Translations under genes and position numbers: made by a program
The notes under the pieces: generated by a model
Told to the model about the DNA's origin: nothing
What the model saw: only the letters and a program-made list of their open reading frames with translations
Databases searched by the model: none
In this document: one piece after another, positions 35,091 to 45,398 of the stretch
Numbering within the stretch: the stretch's first letter is position 1
How the letters are laid out: the number at the start of each line of letters is the position of its first letter
Source: Fragilaria crotonensis
Taxonomy: Eukaryota > Bacillariophyta > Fragilariophyceae > Fragilariales > Fragilariaceae
Direction of reading: 5' to 3'
DNA: 64,000 nt
Assembly (NCBI GenBank): GCA_022925895.1
Contig: JAKSYS010000203.1
Span: forward strand, 1-64,000

Positions 35091-36565
35091 TTTCTTTCGT
35101 ATGCGATGTCAAAATGCTGAGTGTTCTCTAAAAATGATTTCTGATAATCTTTTGTACGGTAATACGACTACAGGTAGCCGGTACCAGGTATGATAGTACT
35201 CAGACTCAGACTCACACTGCACCGTGCACCGCTCCTTTCCGAGCATCGTACTTGTACTACGGTAGAGTACAATGTACGCATACAATGTGTACCTTGTACT
35301 TGTACTGAATGTACAATACTACGGCTCTTTTAGTTCAACGAGTACTGGTACTTGTACTGAAGAACTGGAGTACAACCATAGCTGCAACCTCCAACCTCCA
35401 ACGAAAACCGGAAGATGCGTCCTGAGGCCCGTTCTTATCGAAAAATTCTTCATCCAAAATCTCGATCTTCATCCGACACGTCATTGACACATCAGCAAAT
35501 GTCGCAGTTTTGCGAACCCGGAAATAATTTTCGATGAAGAAATGAAGGACCCATAACCTTCATCCTGCAGGGGTCCCGAGGATGAAGGTTATGGGTCAAA
35601 ATTGCACCTTCATCCTCTTCATCTCCTTCATCTCTTGACAGCAACATACACGTGTAATTTTAATAAGCTCTTTTAGCGACAGTAAAATTGGTCGCCAGTA
35701 TTTATCGCACTATCGACGTCTGGATGTACGGTACTCGAACCTGCTATGCGTACCATTGCAGCGATGAAACGACTAACACAACGATGGCGCGCAAGTGCAC
35801 AGGTGCCACACCGTTGTGACACCGATTCTTCTATCGGGTAAGGAATTGCAATTTCCTTACCCGTACCCGTACCCGTGGTCAGAATGCTCTACCCGTACCA
35901 GCACCCTGTGATCCGCGGGTACGGGTACGGGTACGGGTACGCGGGTAAACCACGGGTTGGGTACGAACCCGTGCATGGCTCTTCGTCTGCCTTGTGAAAT
36001 GAAGTGTGCGCATGCGCGCAGAATTTTGATGAACAACCAAGATGAAGGGATGAAGGGCAGAAAAATCGATAAGAACAAAAATATCTTCATCGAGTTTGGT
36101 GGACTTGCTACGTCAGCAAGATGAAGATGAAGATGCAGATTTTGGGTGAAGAATTTTTCGATAAGAACCGGCCTGACGCGCGATGTGTCGCGCAACCTAT
36201 GGGATGCACAAATGCGCCACAAATTTGTGCAAAACGTCAGTTTCTGGATCTTTCTACGGAGGGTACTCTCCGAAATCGATTGGACAAGACTCGGAGACTC
36301 CCCGAACGTACTGTACTCTGGCCTCTGGCTCGCCATCTCCCAGTCTATCGCAAAACTCTTTAGGTACCGTCTGTGCCGTTCATTTTCAATCTATTTTAAT
36401 CATCCTTCAAGTACTTGTTGTACAGTTGAGCACATTCACACACATATACTCAAGCAAACACACACAGTCAACACAAGAGCGAGAGCGAGAGACAGAACAG
36501 AAGAGACCATTTGATCTCACCTTGTTTGTGGAAAGTTTAGTCGAGTTAGGTTTCAAACCTTCGTC
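35091..36565. other. Intergenic region holding an inverted-repeat element
   Basis: It contains GTAC-rich sequence (35,160-35,370), the inverted-repeat element at about 35,417-36,182 and a gggtac hexamer run near 35,918-35,945. The open frames here are parts of the element or chance. Confidence 0.6.
35417..36182. mobile_element. Non-autonomous TIR element, about 766 bp
   Basis: The left end (from about 35417) and right end (to about 36182) are inverted copies over more than 50 bp. The shared core is gttcttatcgaaaaattctt, followed inward on both sides by catc/cacc-caaaatct and gatcttcat-like sequence. The outer ends differ by a 2-3 bp indel (gcgtcctgaggccc against gcgtcaggcc). A GCG next to both ends could be a target duplication. 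It encodes no protein. Inside lies a perfect 19-bp hairpin (35548-35566 with 35579-35597). Confidence 0.65.
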
Positions 36566-37350
36566 ATGAGTGACATTCGGTGGGCCGATTCGTCCGACGA
36601 CGAAGATGACTTTGTCGATGATCATCCACAGACCGTGATCAACGAACCGTCAATAGCATCGATCTCACAGGTATGGCTTCGTCTGACTTCCCCATTTGCT
36701 TTCGCTTGGTAGACCCAGCGTATGTCGTATCGATTCTAACTCTGTTTTTGATTCAGATGAAGGAACCAATTCCTCAGGGAGAAGCGGTACAGGTCCCCAA
36801 GGGTCGTTTTCACATGGGCGACGACGAAGAACACGCTGATGATGAAGGCGAAGCTGCCGCGGACGACGACGAGGAAGAGCGACAACGTCGGTTAGCGGAG
36901 GCAAGAAAGAGGGCTGAGGAAAAGGAATTGAAAAAACAGAACAGCAAGAAACAGAATCTCAACGAGCAGCTGGATGATCTGGACGATATTCTAAATGAAT
37001 TTGGTCTTGTTCCTAATAGTTCTGAGAAAGATGAACAGCTTGAGGACGAGGAAAATGACAATGGCGGACAGGCATCTGCCGGAGGAGCCAACAAGAGGCG
37101 AGGAAGGAAAAAGAAGAAGGGGAAGGCTCCTGGTGCTGAAGAGGAGAGTCTTGTCACGGATGTTGCTGTTGCCGCTCCAGCTGCCGCCGAAGTGGATGTT
37201 GCTGCTGTCATGAGAGCCAAGACCAAGAAAAAGGAGAAGTCTCCCGCTGAGATTGCGGCAGCAACTGCTGCAAAGGAAGCCAATTTGAAGAAGGAGGCAG
37301 AAGCCAAGAAGAAGAAAAAGAAAAACAAAGAACCTTTCGTTATGAGATAA
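36566..37350 (+). CDS. Small highly charged protein, function unknown
   Basis: Exons 36566-36670 and 36757-37350 (86-bp intron, GTATGG...TTCAG with a TTCTAAC branch-like site) give 232 aa. The first exon begins MSDIRWADSSDDEDDFVDD. The rest alternates acidic stretches with Lys/Arg-rich coiled-coil sequence (EEERQRRLAEARKRAEEKEL), a conserved-looking segment LNEQLDDLDDILNEFGL, then Lys runs and an Ala-rich tail ending in KKKKKKNKEPFVMR. The composition suggests a nuclear or ribosome-associated protein. I recognise no family. Confidence 0.75.
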
Positions 37351-38399
37351 GGCAGCGACGTGGATCTTTGGACTTGCGTATGCCGATGCTAACAAAATGC
37401 TGGTGTGCGCCTTGACGTCCCACACATTGCAACCGATGCGAGTTCTATAGCGTAAAAGTAGTAGAACTATAGGAATCATCGTCCTCCATTGAAGGCTTGA
37501 GGCTCCTGGGATCATAGTGGAACACAACGCGAACACAATGTCTACGTACAAGGTACGAGTACTGCGTATTGCACTGTGTACGTCACCAAGAATCATACAT
37601 ACAACCCATACATGATACTGTGGCAAACTACATGTAGTGACTGTGACAGTGGCAAGACGTTTCGGTTGAGGGTTGGGTTTACAGTTTACAGTTTGTCCAA
37701 GCTCCCGTCTGTCTTTCATCCATACAAATTCAGAACTACAGTATTGGTTATATATTATATACTACTAGTTATCCTACTATATTATAAATTAATTGTGTGC
37801 GTGTGTGCGTGCGTGCGTCCGTCTGTTACGGAGTATGACCACTCTGGGGTACTGGATCAAATGAATACTGTCTCATACTCGGAGTATGATATATGTCATA
37901 CATGCATACTGGAGTACTCCGTAAGCGATGTCGGTAAGATTTGCATATACGTAGTTGCGTCAGTGCGTGCGTCTGTTACGGAGTATGACCACTCTGGGGT
38001 ACTGCACTACTTGCGTATAGTACTGAACTGTACAAACAGTACACACAACCGTGCACAACCCATACCGTACACGTATTCCAAAAGTCCGACCAATTGGGAG
38101 GTACCCACTAGTATACTATATATTGATTATTGATAGGTACAGTACAAATGTGCTACAGTACATGCAACTCGTGTCCAATGAACTAGACCAGTACAAGTAC
38201 CAGGTACTTGTACCGGTGTAGGTTGACAAGGAAGTCCCACGCGCCATCAATCTCCACATCTCCACCATCGCAGGCAGGGAATGGGTGTGTGCTGGGGTGC
38301 GCTGGGGACTGGTTGATTTGCAGCTGTCAATTGTTCGCCATTAAGCAAGGGTATCATTCGCACCACGTTGATATCAGAAAGCAAAAAGCGCTGCTCGCA
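37351..38399. other. Intergenic region with a 37-bp direct repeat
   Basis: A sequence of about 37 bp beginning gtctgttacggagtatgacc occurs near 37,822 and again near 37,970, about 150 bp apart, in the same orientation. The rest is GTAC-rich. The frame of the next gene is open for 64 codons upstream of its first ATG, so a 5' exon with a targeting sequence is possible here. Confidence 0.5.
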
Positions 38400-41237
38400 A
38401 TGGATCTGGATTTTACAGAATCGAACAATGTTGGCTTTGATGGGAAGCAATGGGAAGTTCACAAGTTTGGAGGAACATCTGTGCAAAATGCGCAGTGTTA
38501 TCTGAGTGCCGCTGCCATCGTGGAAGAACAAATCGGCATTACCAATAAGAATCCAATGCCCACAAGCACCTTAAACTTGGCGATAGTCGTGTCGGCCATG
38601 GGTGGCAAACCCAAGACGACTGATCTGCTCCTCTCCACGGTCGAAGCGGCTGCGGTTCGCGATTCTGACCAAGTAGATGCCGCGATCGCGACGATTACCG
38701 CCAAGCACGTGACATGCCTGGAACAACTTTTTTCGGACGAGACGACTCAGGCTCGCCTAAAGCAGCTCATTCTTAAGGATCTGGAGGACATTCGAGACAT
38801 TCTCAAGACTGTGGCACTTATGAAGTGGCAAGCATCTCGCATTTCGGAGTTGGTGTCCGGCTATGGCGAGGTTTGGAGTGCTCAGATCTTGGCTGCCCTT
38901 CTGCAACTTCGATCGGATGAGCGTGGTACAGAAGGCCAACCCTACTTCGCTTACCTCGATGCCAGACGAGTTATAACTATTGACGAGGAAGCGATCAAAG
39001 ACGGAGCAGTTTGTTGGGATATCAGTGCAGCGAAGCTAAAGGAAGTATATGAGACCGAGACGTTTCCAGCAGGGAGAACTTTGAATTTTGTTATTACAGG
39101 CTATGTTGCCTCCAACACCCATGGAGTTGCAACCACACTTCAACGCGATGGATCTGATTACAGTGCTTCAATTATGGGAAAGCTTTTGCAATCTCGTAAT
39201 GTTACAATCTGGACCGATGTTGACGGCGTCCTCTCAGCCGACCCTCGCCGTGTGCCCAACGCTTTTGTAATTCCAGAAGTTTCCTATAATGAAGCCATGG
39301 AATTGGCGTACTTCGGCGCTAAAGTCATTCACCCCAAAACAATGCAACCAGCCATCACAGCGAACCCGCCGATCCCCATCTACATTCGTAACACCTTCAA
39401 CCCGTCTTTTCGAGGAACTCGTATCTACACATCCAGCACGACACACACCGACCGCGATCGCAGTGTATGCGGATTTAGTAGCATTGAGAACATGGCATTG
39501 ATCAATGTGGAAGGTTCAGGTCTGGTGGGCGTGCCAGGTGTTGCCAAAAGACTCTTTGGCACACTTGAGACTGTTGGAGTGAACGTTGTGCTTATTTCGC
39601 AAGCCTCCTCTGAGCATAGCATCACCTTCGCAACTGTCGAAAGTCAAGTACTCGTAGCCAAGGAAGCCATTGAAGAGGAATTTCACAAGGAGTTGAAGCA
39701 AGGCAGAATCTCACAAATTGAAGTGCAGGCGCCGTGCGCTATCATTGCAGCGGTTGGAGATGGCATGAAATTAGTCGCCGGAGTGTCCGGTCGTTTCTTT
39801 TCTGCCCTCGGAGACGCAAAGATCAACATCCTCGCCATTTCGCAGGGCTGTTCGGAACGAAACATTAGTGCCGTCGTCTTCACTCGAGAATCCACTCGTG
39901 CGCTCCGTGCTGTCCATGCTGCGTTTCGCCTTTCTCACACGACGGTTCGTGTCGGTGTTATCGGCATGGACGACGTGGGAGATTCTCTCTTGAAGCTTTT
40001 GCAGACACAGCGCGCCAAGTTGCGAGAGAAGTTCGAGGTCGACTTGCAGGTTTGTGCTGTCCTTGCAGATGGGTTCAGCTCAGATTTGGTGTGCTTGAAG
40101 CAAGACGAAGCTGGGTGCGCTGATTCCATCACCTCAGCAGCTTACACCTTGGTGACTGGTGAATTAGCAACGGGATCCAAGGTTGCTTTTCACAATGATG
40201 CAGAATTCGCAAAGCGGGTGTCGGGAGGAATAAGTGCCGTCAAGGACGTTTTGATTCTGGAAGACTGCGCTCACCATGTCATTTTCGACTGCACGGGTGA
40301 CAAGGAAGTCGCTTCAAAGCATGCTGAATGGTTGACGGCAGGTGTTAATGTTGCGACAGCGAACAACTGGGGCCTCGCCGGTCCGAAAGAACAGCGCGAT
40401 GCCATCACTGCAGCTGAAACAGCCAACGGTAAGCTCTCCGCCAAGTATTTGCGGGAAGTCACAGTTGGAGGAGCCCTTCCAGTCATAAACACCGTGAGGA
40501 GTCTTCTGAACTCAGGCGATAGGATTCGCAGAATCGACGGAATCATCTCGGTGTCCATGTCATACATTCTGTTCCGCATCTCTCCACCACCCCAAGCCGA
40601 CCGAAACAGTCAATTCGATGAACACATCAGCAACGGGGCCTTCACGGAAGAATCAGCTTATAACTCGGGCGAGGCATGCTCCTTTTCTCAAGCAATTAAA
40701 GAAGCTGTGGCCTTAGGCCTCATGGAAGACGATCCTGCGAAGGATCTTAATAACGAATACAGCGCCAGGTGCTTGATGATTTTGGCCAAAGAGCTTGGAC
40801 TTGATCACAACACTTCCACCGAAGCCATTCAAGCTGCTTGTGAAAAGTTGGTCGAAGGGCCCGTCGACTATACCAACATTTCAGAGGAAGTGGACAAATT
40901 GGTACAGGAGAAGGTTAATGCAGCGCACGAAAAGGGCTGCGTGCTACGTCAGATTGCAAGCGTGGACGTCGCTCAAGAGCTGATCGAAATCAAATTGATG
41001 GAAGCTCCCAACAATCACATTTTCGCAGTCACTCCACCTAGCTGCGAGTGCGTGCGCTTCTTTACACAGAGGCATCTACGATATCCTTTGATCATCCAAG
41101 GACCGTCCGCTGGGGCAGATTCCACTGCTAGTGCTCTGCTCGCTGAGTTCTTGAGTCACATGCGCAGCAAGGTGGGTGTGCGCACAGGAGCCCTCTCCAG
41201 GCCCAACTCTGTCAGCCAACTTAAGACTCTAATCTAA
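38400..41237 (+). CDS. Aspartate kinase fused to a degenerate homoserine dehydrogenase domain
   Basis: From the first ATG the protein has 945 aa. Residues 20-330 are aspartate kinase, with KFGGTSV (22-28), SGYGEVWSAQ, TLQRDGSDYSASIMGKLL and TDVDGVLSADPR; two ACT domains follow (about 350-510). Kinase motifs match plant-type bifunctional AK-HSDH. The C-terminal HSDH half keeps the fold (VGGALPVINTV, GIISVSMSYIL) but has lost key residues. The NAD loop reads GMDDVG for GxGxxG. TANNWG replaces the usual T(A/P)NKK lysine motif. EDDPAKDLNNEYSARC replaces EPDPRDDLxGxDxARK, so the catalytic Asp and Lys are gone. The first step of the Asp-family amino acid pathway is thus likely active, while the second domain is probably structural or regulatory. 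No plastid signal is visible; an upstream exon may be missing. Confidence 0.9.
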   Translation: MDLDFTESNNVGFDGKQWEVHKFGGTSVQNAQCYLSAAAIVEEQIGITNKNPMPTSTLNLAIVVSAMGGKPKTTDLLLSTVEAAAVRDSDQVDAAIATITAKHVTCLEQLFSDETTQARLKQLILKDLEDIRDILKTVALMKWQASRISELVSGYGEVWSAQILAALLQLRSDERGTEGQPYFAYLDARRVITIDEEAIKDGAVCWDISAAKLKEVYETETFPAGRTLNFVITGYVASNTHGVATTLQRDGSDYSASIMGKLLQSRNVTIWTDVDGVLSADPRRVPNAFVIPEVSYNEAMELAYFGAKVIHPKTMQPAITANPPIPIYIRNTFNPSFRGTRIYTSSTTHTDRDRSVCGFSSIENMALINVEGSGLVGVPGVAKRLFGTLETVGVNVVLISQASSEHSITFATVESQVLVAKEAIEEEFHKELKQGRISQIEVQAPCAIIAAVGDGMKLVAGVSGRFFSALGDAKINILAISQGCSERNISAVVFTRESTRALRAVHAAFRLSHTTVRVGVIGMDDVGDSLLKLLQTQRAKLREKFEVDLQVCAVLADGFSSDLVCLKQDEAGCADSITSAAYTLVTGELATGSKVAFHNDAEFAKRVSGGISAVKDVLILEDCAHHVIFDCTGDKEVASKHAEWLTAGVNVATANNWGLAGPKEQRDAITAAETANGKLSAKYLREVTVGGALPVINTVRSLLNSGDRIRRIDGIISVSMSYILFRISPPPQADRNSQFDEHISNGAFTEESAYNSGEACSFSQAIKEAVALGLMEDDPAKDLNNEYSARCLMILAKELGLDHNTSTEAIQAACEKLVEGPVDYTNISEEVDKLVQEKVNAAHEKGCVLRQIASVDVAQELIEIKLMEAPNNHIFAVTPPSCECVRFFTQRHLRYPLIIQGPSAGADSTASALLAEFLSHMRSKVGVRTGALSRPNSVSQLKTLI

Positions 41238-42038
41238 TAAGTCTGCGGTGGACTCGCCGCCTTTCTTCAACAATTCCATTCGTACCAGAAGTAGTACTTC
41301 GGCAATTTGCATACTTTTCAATTCTTCTGTCCATTCAGTGTGTCGACACAGTGCTATGAATGAGATCGGGTCAAAGCCGCCTTGTTCAATCCATAAAGTC
41401 CTCGTTTTGCCTTCACCTGCAATTATTTCATGCTGCCTCTCCTTCTTGGCGACTAACAGGTGTTCCAGAGTGGGTGCAAGCTCGCGACAGAGATGACAAA
41501 GCGCTTTGTGAACGGGATGCTCACCCAGACTATTGAAACGTTTTGGCCCACCCGCAACCCAATACTTGGCATTTTCCCACCCCACGTGCCCACCTTCACC
41601 CTCCGCATCGCCTTCCAGTCGATGAAGTAAGGAATGAACCAAGTCGTCCTCATCTGAAAATGGATGTTCTTGGGTCCAATTCGTTTGTCCCCGATGTGTC
41701 GCAGCATATTCGGCCGCGTCCAAATTCGTCCAGTCAACACCCAGGAGAACTTCGTGAGCTGCATCGAACCTTTTTTGCAACAAGAGCTGCAGGGCAGTGA
41801 ATGTCTTGGTACCCTTGAAGCGAGACGGCAATTTGCGCAGCGCAGAGCGTCCCGAGAAAATGGAATACTCCAGAGGACATGGTGCACTCGAGGAGAATAG
41901 CTCCACAGCCTGCGGTGACAGTCCTTCAATAGTAGCATGCACAGACAACGGAAGCAAAGATTCCATTGCAACGACGGAGAAGGCATGCGGCGTTTGGATG
42001 TGTAGACATAGGAAGATACAAATGAGGAGGACGATCAT
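41229..42038 (-). CDS. Plastid-targeted conserved protein of unknown function
   Basis: This 269-aa single-exon protein starts with a strong signal core (MIVLLICIFLCLHIQ) and PHAFS at 18-22, the A|F motif of diatom plastid preproteins. The mature part contains VHSLLHRLEGDAEGEGG, then GWENAKYWVAGG, EHPVHKALCHLCRELAP and GGFDPISFIALC. This order of H-x-L-x-H-R-x-E-G, N-A-x-Y-W, H-P-V and D-P-x-x-F-x-x-L-C is shared with uncharacterised proteins of algae and bacteria as I recall them. Its stop codon overlaps the 3' end of the AK-HSDH gene by 9 bp. Confidence 0.78.
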   Translation of the reverse strand: MIVLLICIFLCLHIQTPHAFSVVAMESLLPLSVHATIEGLSPQAVELFSSSAPCPLEYSIFSGRSALRKLPSRFKGTKTFTALQLLLQKRFDAAHEVLLGVDWTNLDAAEYAATHRGQTNWTQEHPFSDEDDLVHSLLHRLEGDAEGEGGHVGWENAKYWVAGGPKRFNSLGEHPVHKALCHLCRELAPTLEHLLVAKKERQHEIIAGEGKTRTLWIEQGGFDPISFIALCRHTEWTEELKSMQIAEVLLLVRMELLKKGGESTADLLD

Positions 42039-43375
42039 TGATCACTTCTTCTTGTGCACAGGCAACGTCTTATATGTAGCTAACAGCTGGATGTCTAACC
42101 TATCCACTCGGAGTATCTTGAGTATCACGCTGAATACCTTCATTCATTATGTATGCATGATATATCGGAAGGCTGCGAACATCTTAGGCTCAATCTTAGC
42201 GTGGACACAGTGTTTTTTTTTTCGACACAAACGAAATAGTTTCTCCGAAAAAAATGATTTGTGTCTGTGTTTTTTGCCTTAGCGTGGACACAACCAGGAC
42301 ACAAACACAGTAAATTGGAGTTTGTGTCGGCGTTCGACACACGAGATTTGATGAAAAATACAATTGTGTCCCTGTTTTCGCGGACACAAACTCAAATCTC
42401 GTGTGTCGAGCATTCGACACAAACTGAATTTTTAACCAATAGCATTAAGTCGTTCTAGTCAGAGAATTTAAATTCGAATAATATTTTCCTACGGTATTCG
42501 AGTACTTCAGAGGAAACGACACAAAATGATTTTCTTAACCAATGGCATGAAGTCGTTCTAGTCAGAGATTTTCAGATTTGAATTATTTTCATCCTACAGT
42601 ACTTATGTACTCCAGTACTTGGGTAGACGATACAGATTCCGCTGTGTCGATGACAACACACTTTCAAATCTTTGGCCCGAAAATTCGCTAAGGCAAGCGA
42701 CACGACCATCGAACCGTGTTCTGACATCAACAAATATTTTTTTAGTTTGTGTTCTCTTTCAACACACTGTGTCCTCGCTAAGATTGAGCCTTAGTTGCGA
42801 TGTCAGGATTCTGCGCGCACTATTACGCTCATCACTCAGCGTTGGTTGCTTGATACCGTACGGTTATACGTGTAACTGTTATTGCACTGCTGGGACGAAT
42901 CAATTCCTACCGTAGAGCTGTACTCGAGGAATCCAAATGTCCGTACCATACTCCGGTACAGCTGAACTAGTGTATTACCACTAATACTACTGCATTTAAA
43001 AACGCAGTACTGGAGTACATGTACCTTGTACTTGTGCTATGGTACTACCTTAGCACTCCGACTATACGAATTGCTGGTTAGGAACATGTACGTGCGTACA
43101 GCACTGGAGTACGGAGTACCTGCTACTGGATACTGGACTTACACAGTACTGGAGTACCAGATACGAGTATAGACTCGGGCGTAGTGGGGCTTTACATCAC
43201 AGCGTCATATATATTTTACTCGTACTGGTGTACCAGATCCCTAATTGACGCATGCGATCACCATCTTCGACGGTTCGCCTCCATGCTCACAGGAGTGTCA
43301 TGTCAAATGTCAATTGCAAATATCATTAAGTGCACCCGATCGTGTCCTTACGGCCATTAGTTCTAGTTCATTAGT
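42039..43375. other. Intergenic region with a TIR element
   Basis: Besides the TIR element at 42187-42790, the stretch 42,890-43,240 is made of GTAC-rich runs (tactggagtac, accagatac). No gene is visible. Confidence 0.6.
42187..42790. mobile_element. 604-bp MITE with TTA target duplication (PIF/Harbinger-like)
   Basis: The ends are inverted repeats that start GGCTCAATCTTAGCG and continue GGACACAGTGT after one variable base. TTA flanks both sides (42184-42186 and 42791-42793), the target site typical of PIF/Harbinger elements. The inside is AT-rich with many gacacaaa/tttgtgtc motifs in both orientations and a direct repeat of about 90 bp (from 42433 and from 42534, sharing agtcgttctagtcagag). 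It encodes no transposase, so any movement would need one supplied in trans. Confidence 0.85.
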
Positions 43376-44675
43376 ATGGAGGACTCATCCGAAGCCTTTC
43401 GCAACCTCGAAAAGTCGTCTACCGTTCCTTTCTATCGCGTTGTCTTGACGGGCGGACCGTGTGGTGGAAAAACAACTGCGTTGGCCCGTCTGTCGTCCTA
43501 TCTTCGCGAACGCGGATTCGAAGTGACCATGGCTCCTGAGGCCTTTACTCTTCTTTACTCGAACGGCTTGCAATTGGAATACTTTGCGACAGAGGGTATG
43601 GATTTGGTCATTCAAGCTGCTGTGCTGGACCTACAAGAAGCTATGGAGGATGGGATGGAAACGATATTGAAGGCCAGAGGGAAGCCAGCAGTTGTGCTGT
43701 GCGATCGAGGTGCGATGGATGGGGTTGCGTACATGGGGGCTGAGCGTTTTCACAAACTGTTGAAAAGTCGCAACAGGGAGGTAGCCGATGTCCGTGAAGG
43801 GCGATACAATGCTGTATTTCACATGGTTACGGCAGCTGATGGTGCCGAGCAGTTCTATACGCTCGAGAACAATGATGCGCGTAGCGAAACAGCTGAAGAA
43901 GCGATTGCAATGGACCAGAAAACTCAGCAAGCTTGGATAGGCCACCCTCGACTGTTGGTGTTGGATAATAGCACTGATTTTGAGGGGAAGATGCAGCGTT
44001 TGATTGAATCCATGGCCAAACTTGTAGGGTTACCAACCAATCTCAGTCGATCGTCAGCCAAATTCATACTTCGAGGGCCGCCTGACTTGTCGAAGTTTAC
44101 GGTGGAATACCACATGTTTGAAGTGGAAAAGGTTTATCTTGTCAATCCAGAGCTGTCATCAATGTCGGATGTCTACGAGGATCAATACACTTTTATTCGG
44201 AAGCGCACGAATATCGGGAGGGATGGCCAACGAATCGGTGGACCTGTGTATGGTATAACTACAGTACAAAAGACGTATGACGGACAAATCGTTGAAAAGA
44301 AGCGCATCATGAACGGTCGGGAATATGCATCCTGTTTAAAGCAAAGGGATTTGTCAAGACATGTAGTCCGGCAGCAACGAATCTCATTTCTATACCTACA
44401 TCAATCGTTTAACATCCATGTAAGTTTGCAGGATTGGGACTAGATACTTTTTCCGTGATGGCGCGCCTCCTTGTTCTAACATTGTTTGTTCTCAGGTCTA
44501 CGAGGAACCAATCAAAGATTTGTGGATTCTGCATGCTCAGGTGGAGACGGCGAACGAGGGAGAGCTGCAGGTAGACTTACCGCCATTTCTTGAGGTGATG
44601 CGCCGAATCAAGAATACCAAGGAAGATGATTGCAAGTATGGTGCATTTGCGATTTCGTTGATTCATAAATCATAA
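43376..44675 (+). CDS. TTD14/NadR-like P-loop ATPase with CYTH-like C-terminal half
   Basis: Exons 43376-44419 and 44496-44675 (76-bp intron, GTAAGT...TTCTCAG) give 407 aa. The N-terminal half has Walker A GGPCGGKTT (26-34) and the acidic VVLCDRGAMDG, as in the AAA_28 ATPase group. The C-terminal half (about 225-407) has FTVEYHMFEVEKVYLV, QYTFIRKRTN and a VYEEPIKDLWILHAQVE end, as in Drosophila TTD14. TTD14 binds GTP and phosphoinositide and acts in channel trafficking. A role in nucleotide or lipid-regulated trafficking is inference. The intron falls in phase 0 just before the last 59 residues. Confidence 0.8.
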
Positions 44676-45398
44676 AATATAGAATTCCATCTTTATGTTC
44701 GATGAAGGATGCTCCACCATGAACACTTGACGTTTCGTCATAACAAAACCTGATGCTGCGCCAACGAATCGAGACAGAAGGGACCAGCTACGAGTAGTTA
44801 TTCATGGCATTCCTAGACTTCTCACACGTCACATCTGAACAGAGATGACGAGTTTTAGCGTGTGCATCTATATAAGGCATACCGCGAACACTACCGTACT
44901 ATTGCGAGCACTCCAGCTACAATATGTCATAAGTCGTAAGAGTGAATCGTGCATTCCAGCTTCAAAACCCAAACCCACGAACATCAGCCCTTACCGGTGA
45001 AGGACACTGGTACTATGTAGGAGTAGTGCCACGCACCGTGTTCGCCAGCATATACATATTATGTATACTGTATACAGCAGGACAGCTATACATATATGAA
45101 TACACATGACAAAGGTATCATACCAGGTATACACACAAGACGTATGACGTATGATGTACAATCTACATAATAATAGGATGTATACATCCACACATTCCTC
45201 TACTGGAAGGATACTAAATTCCGTTCTGTACGAGACAGATGCCATCCGTATGTTGGTGGTGGTCTCAACAAAGTTGTGTCCTGAAGATGGGTTGCGACTT
45301 GCGACGTCAACGATAGCCATCGCAGTCCCAGCAGCTCGTTTTAATCATCGCAGAATTCTGGCGTGAGAGAAGCATAAAACTCATTCGAGTTAAGAAGA
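44676..45398. other. Intergenic region
   Basis: This separates two plus-strand genes. It contains tata/gtat-rich runs near 45,040-45,180. I see no gene or RNA structure. Confidence 0.45.

Noticed and set aside
35857-36336. 159-codon minus-strand frame
   Set aside because: It runs through the terminal repeat of a TIR element and a gggtac satellite run; no protein-like features.
36810-37328. 172-codon Phe/Ser-rich minus-strand frame
   Set aside because: Antisense of the Lys- and Glu-rich charged protein.
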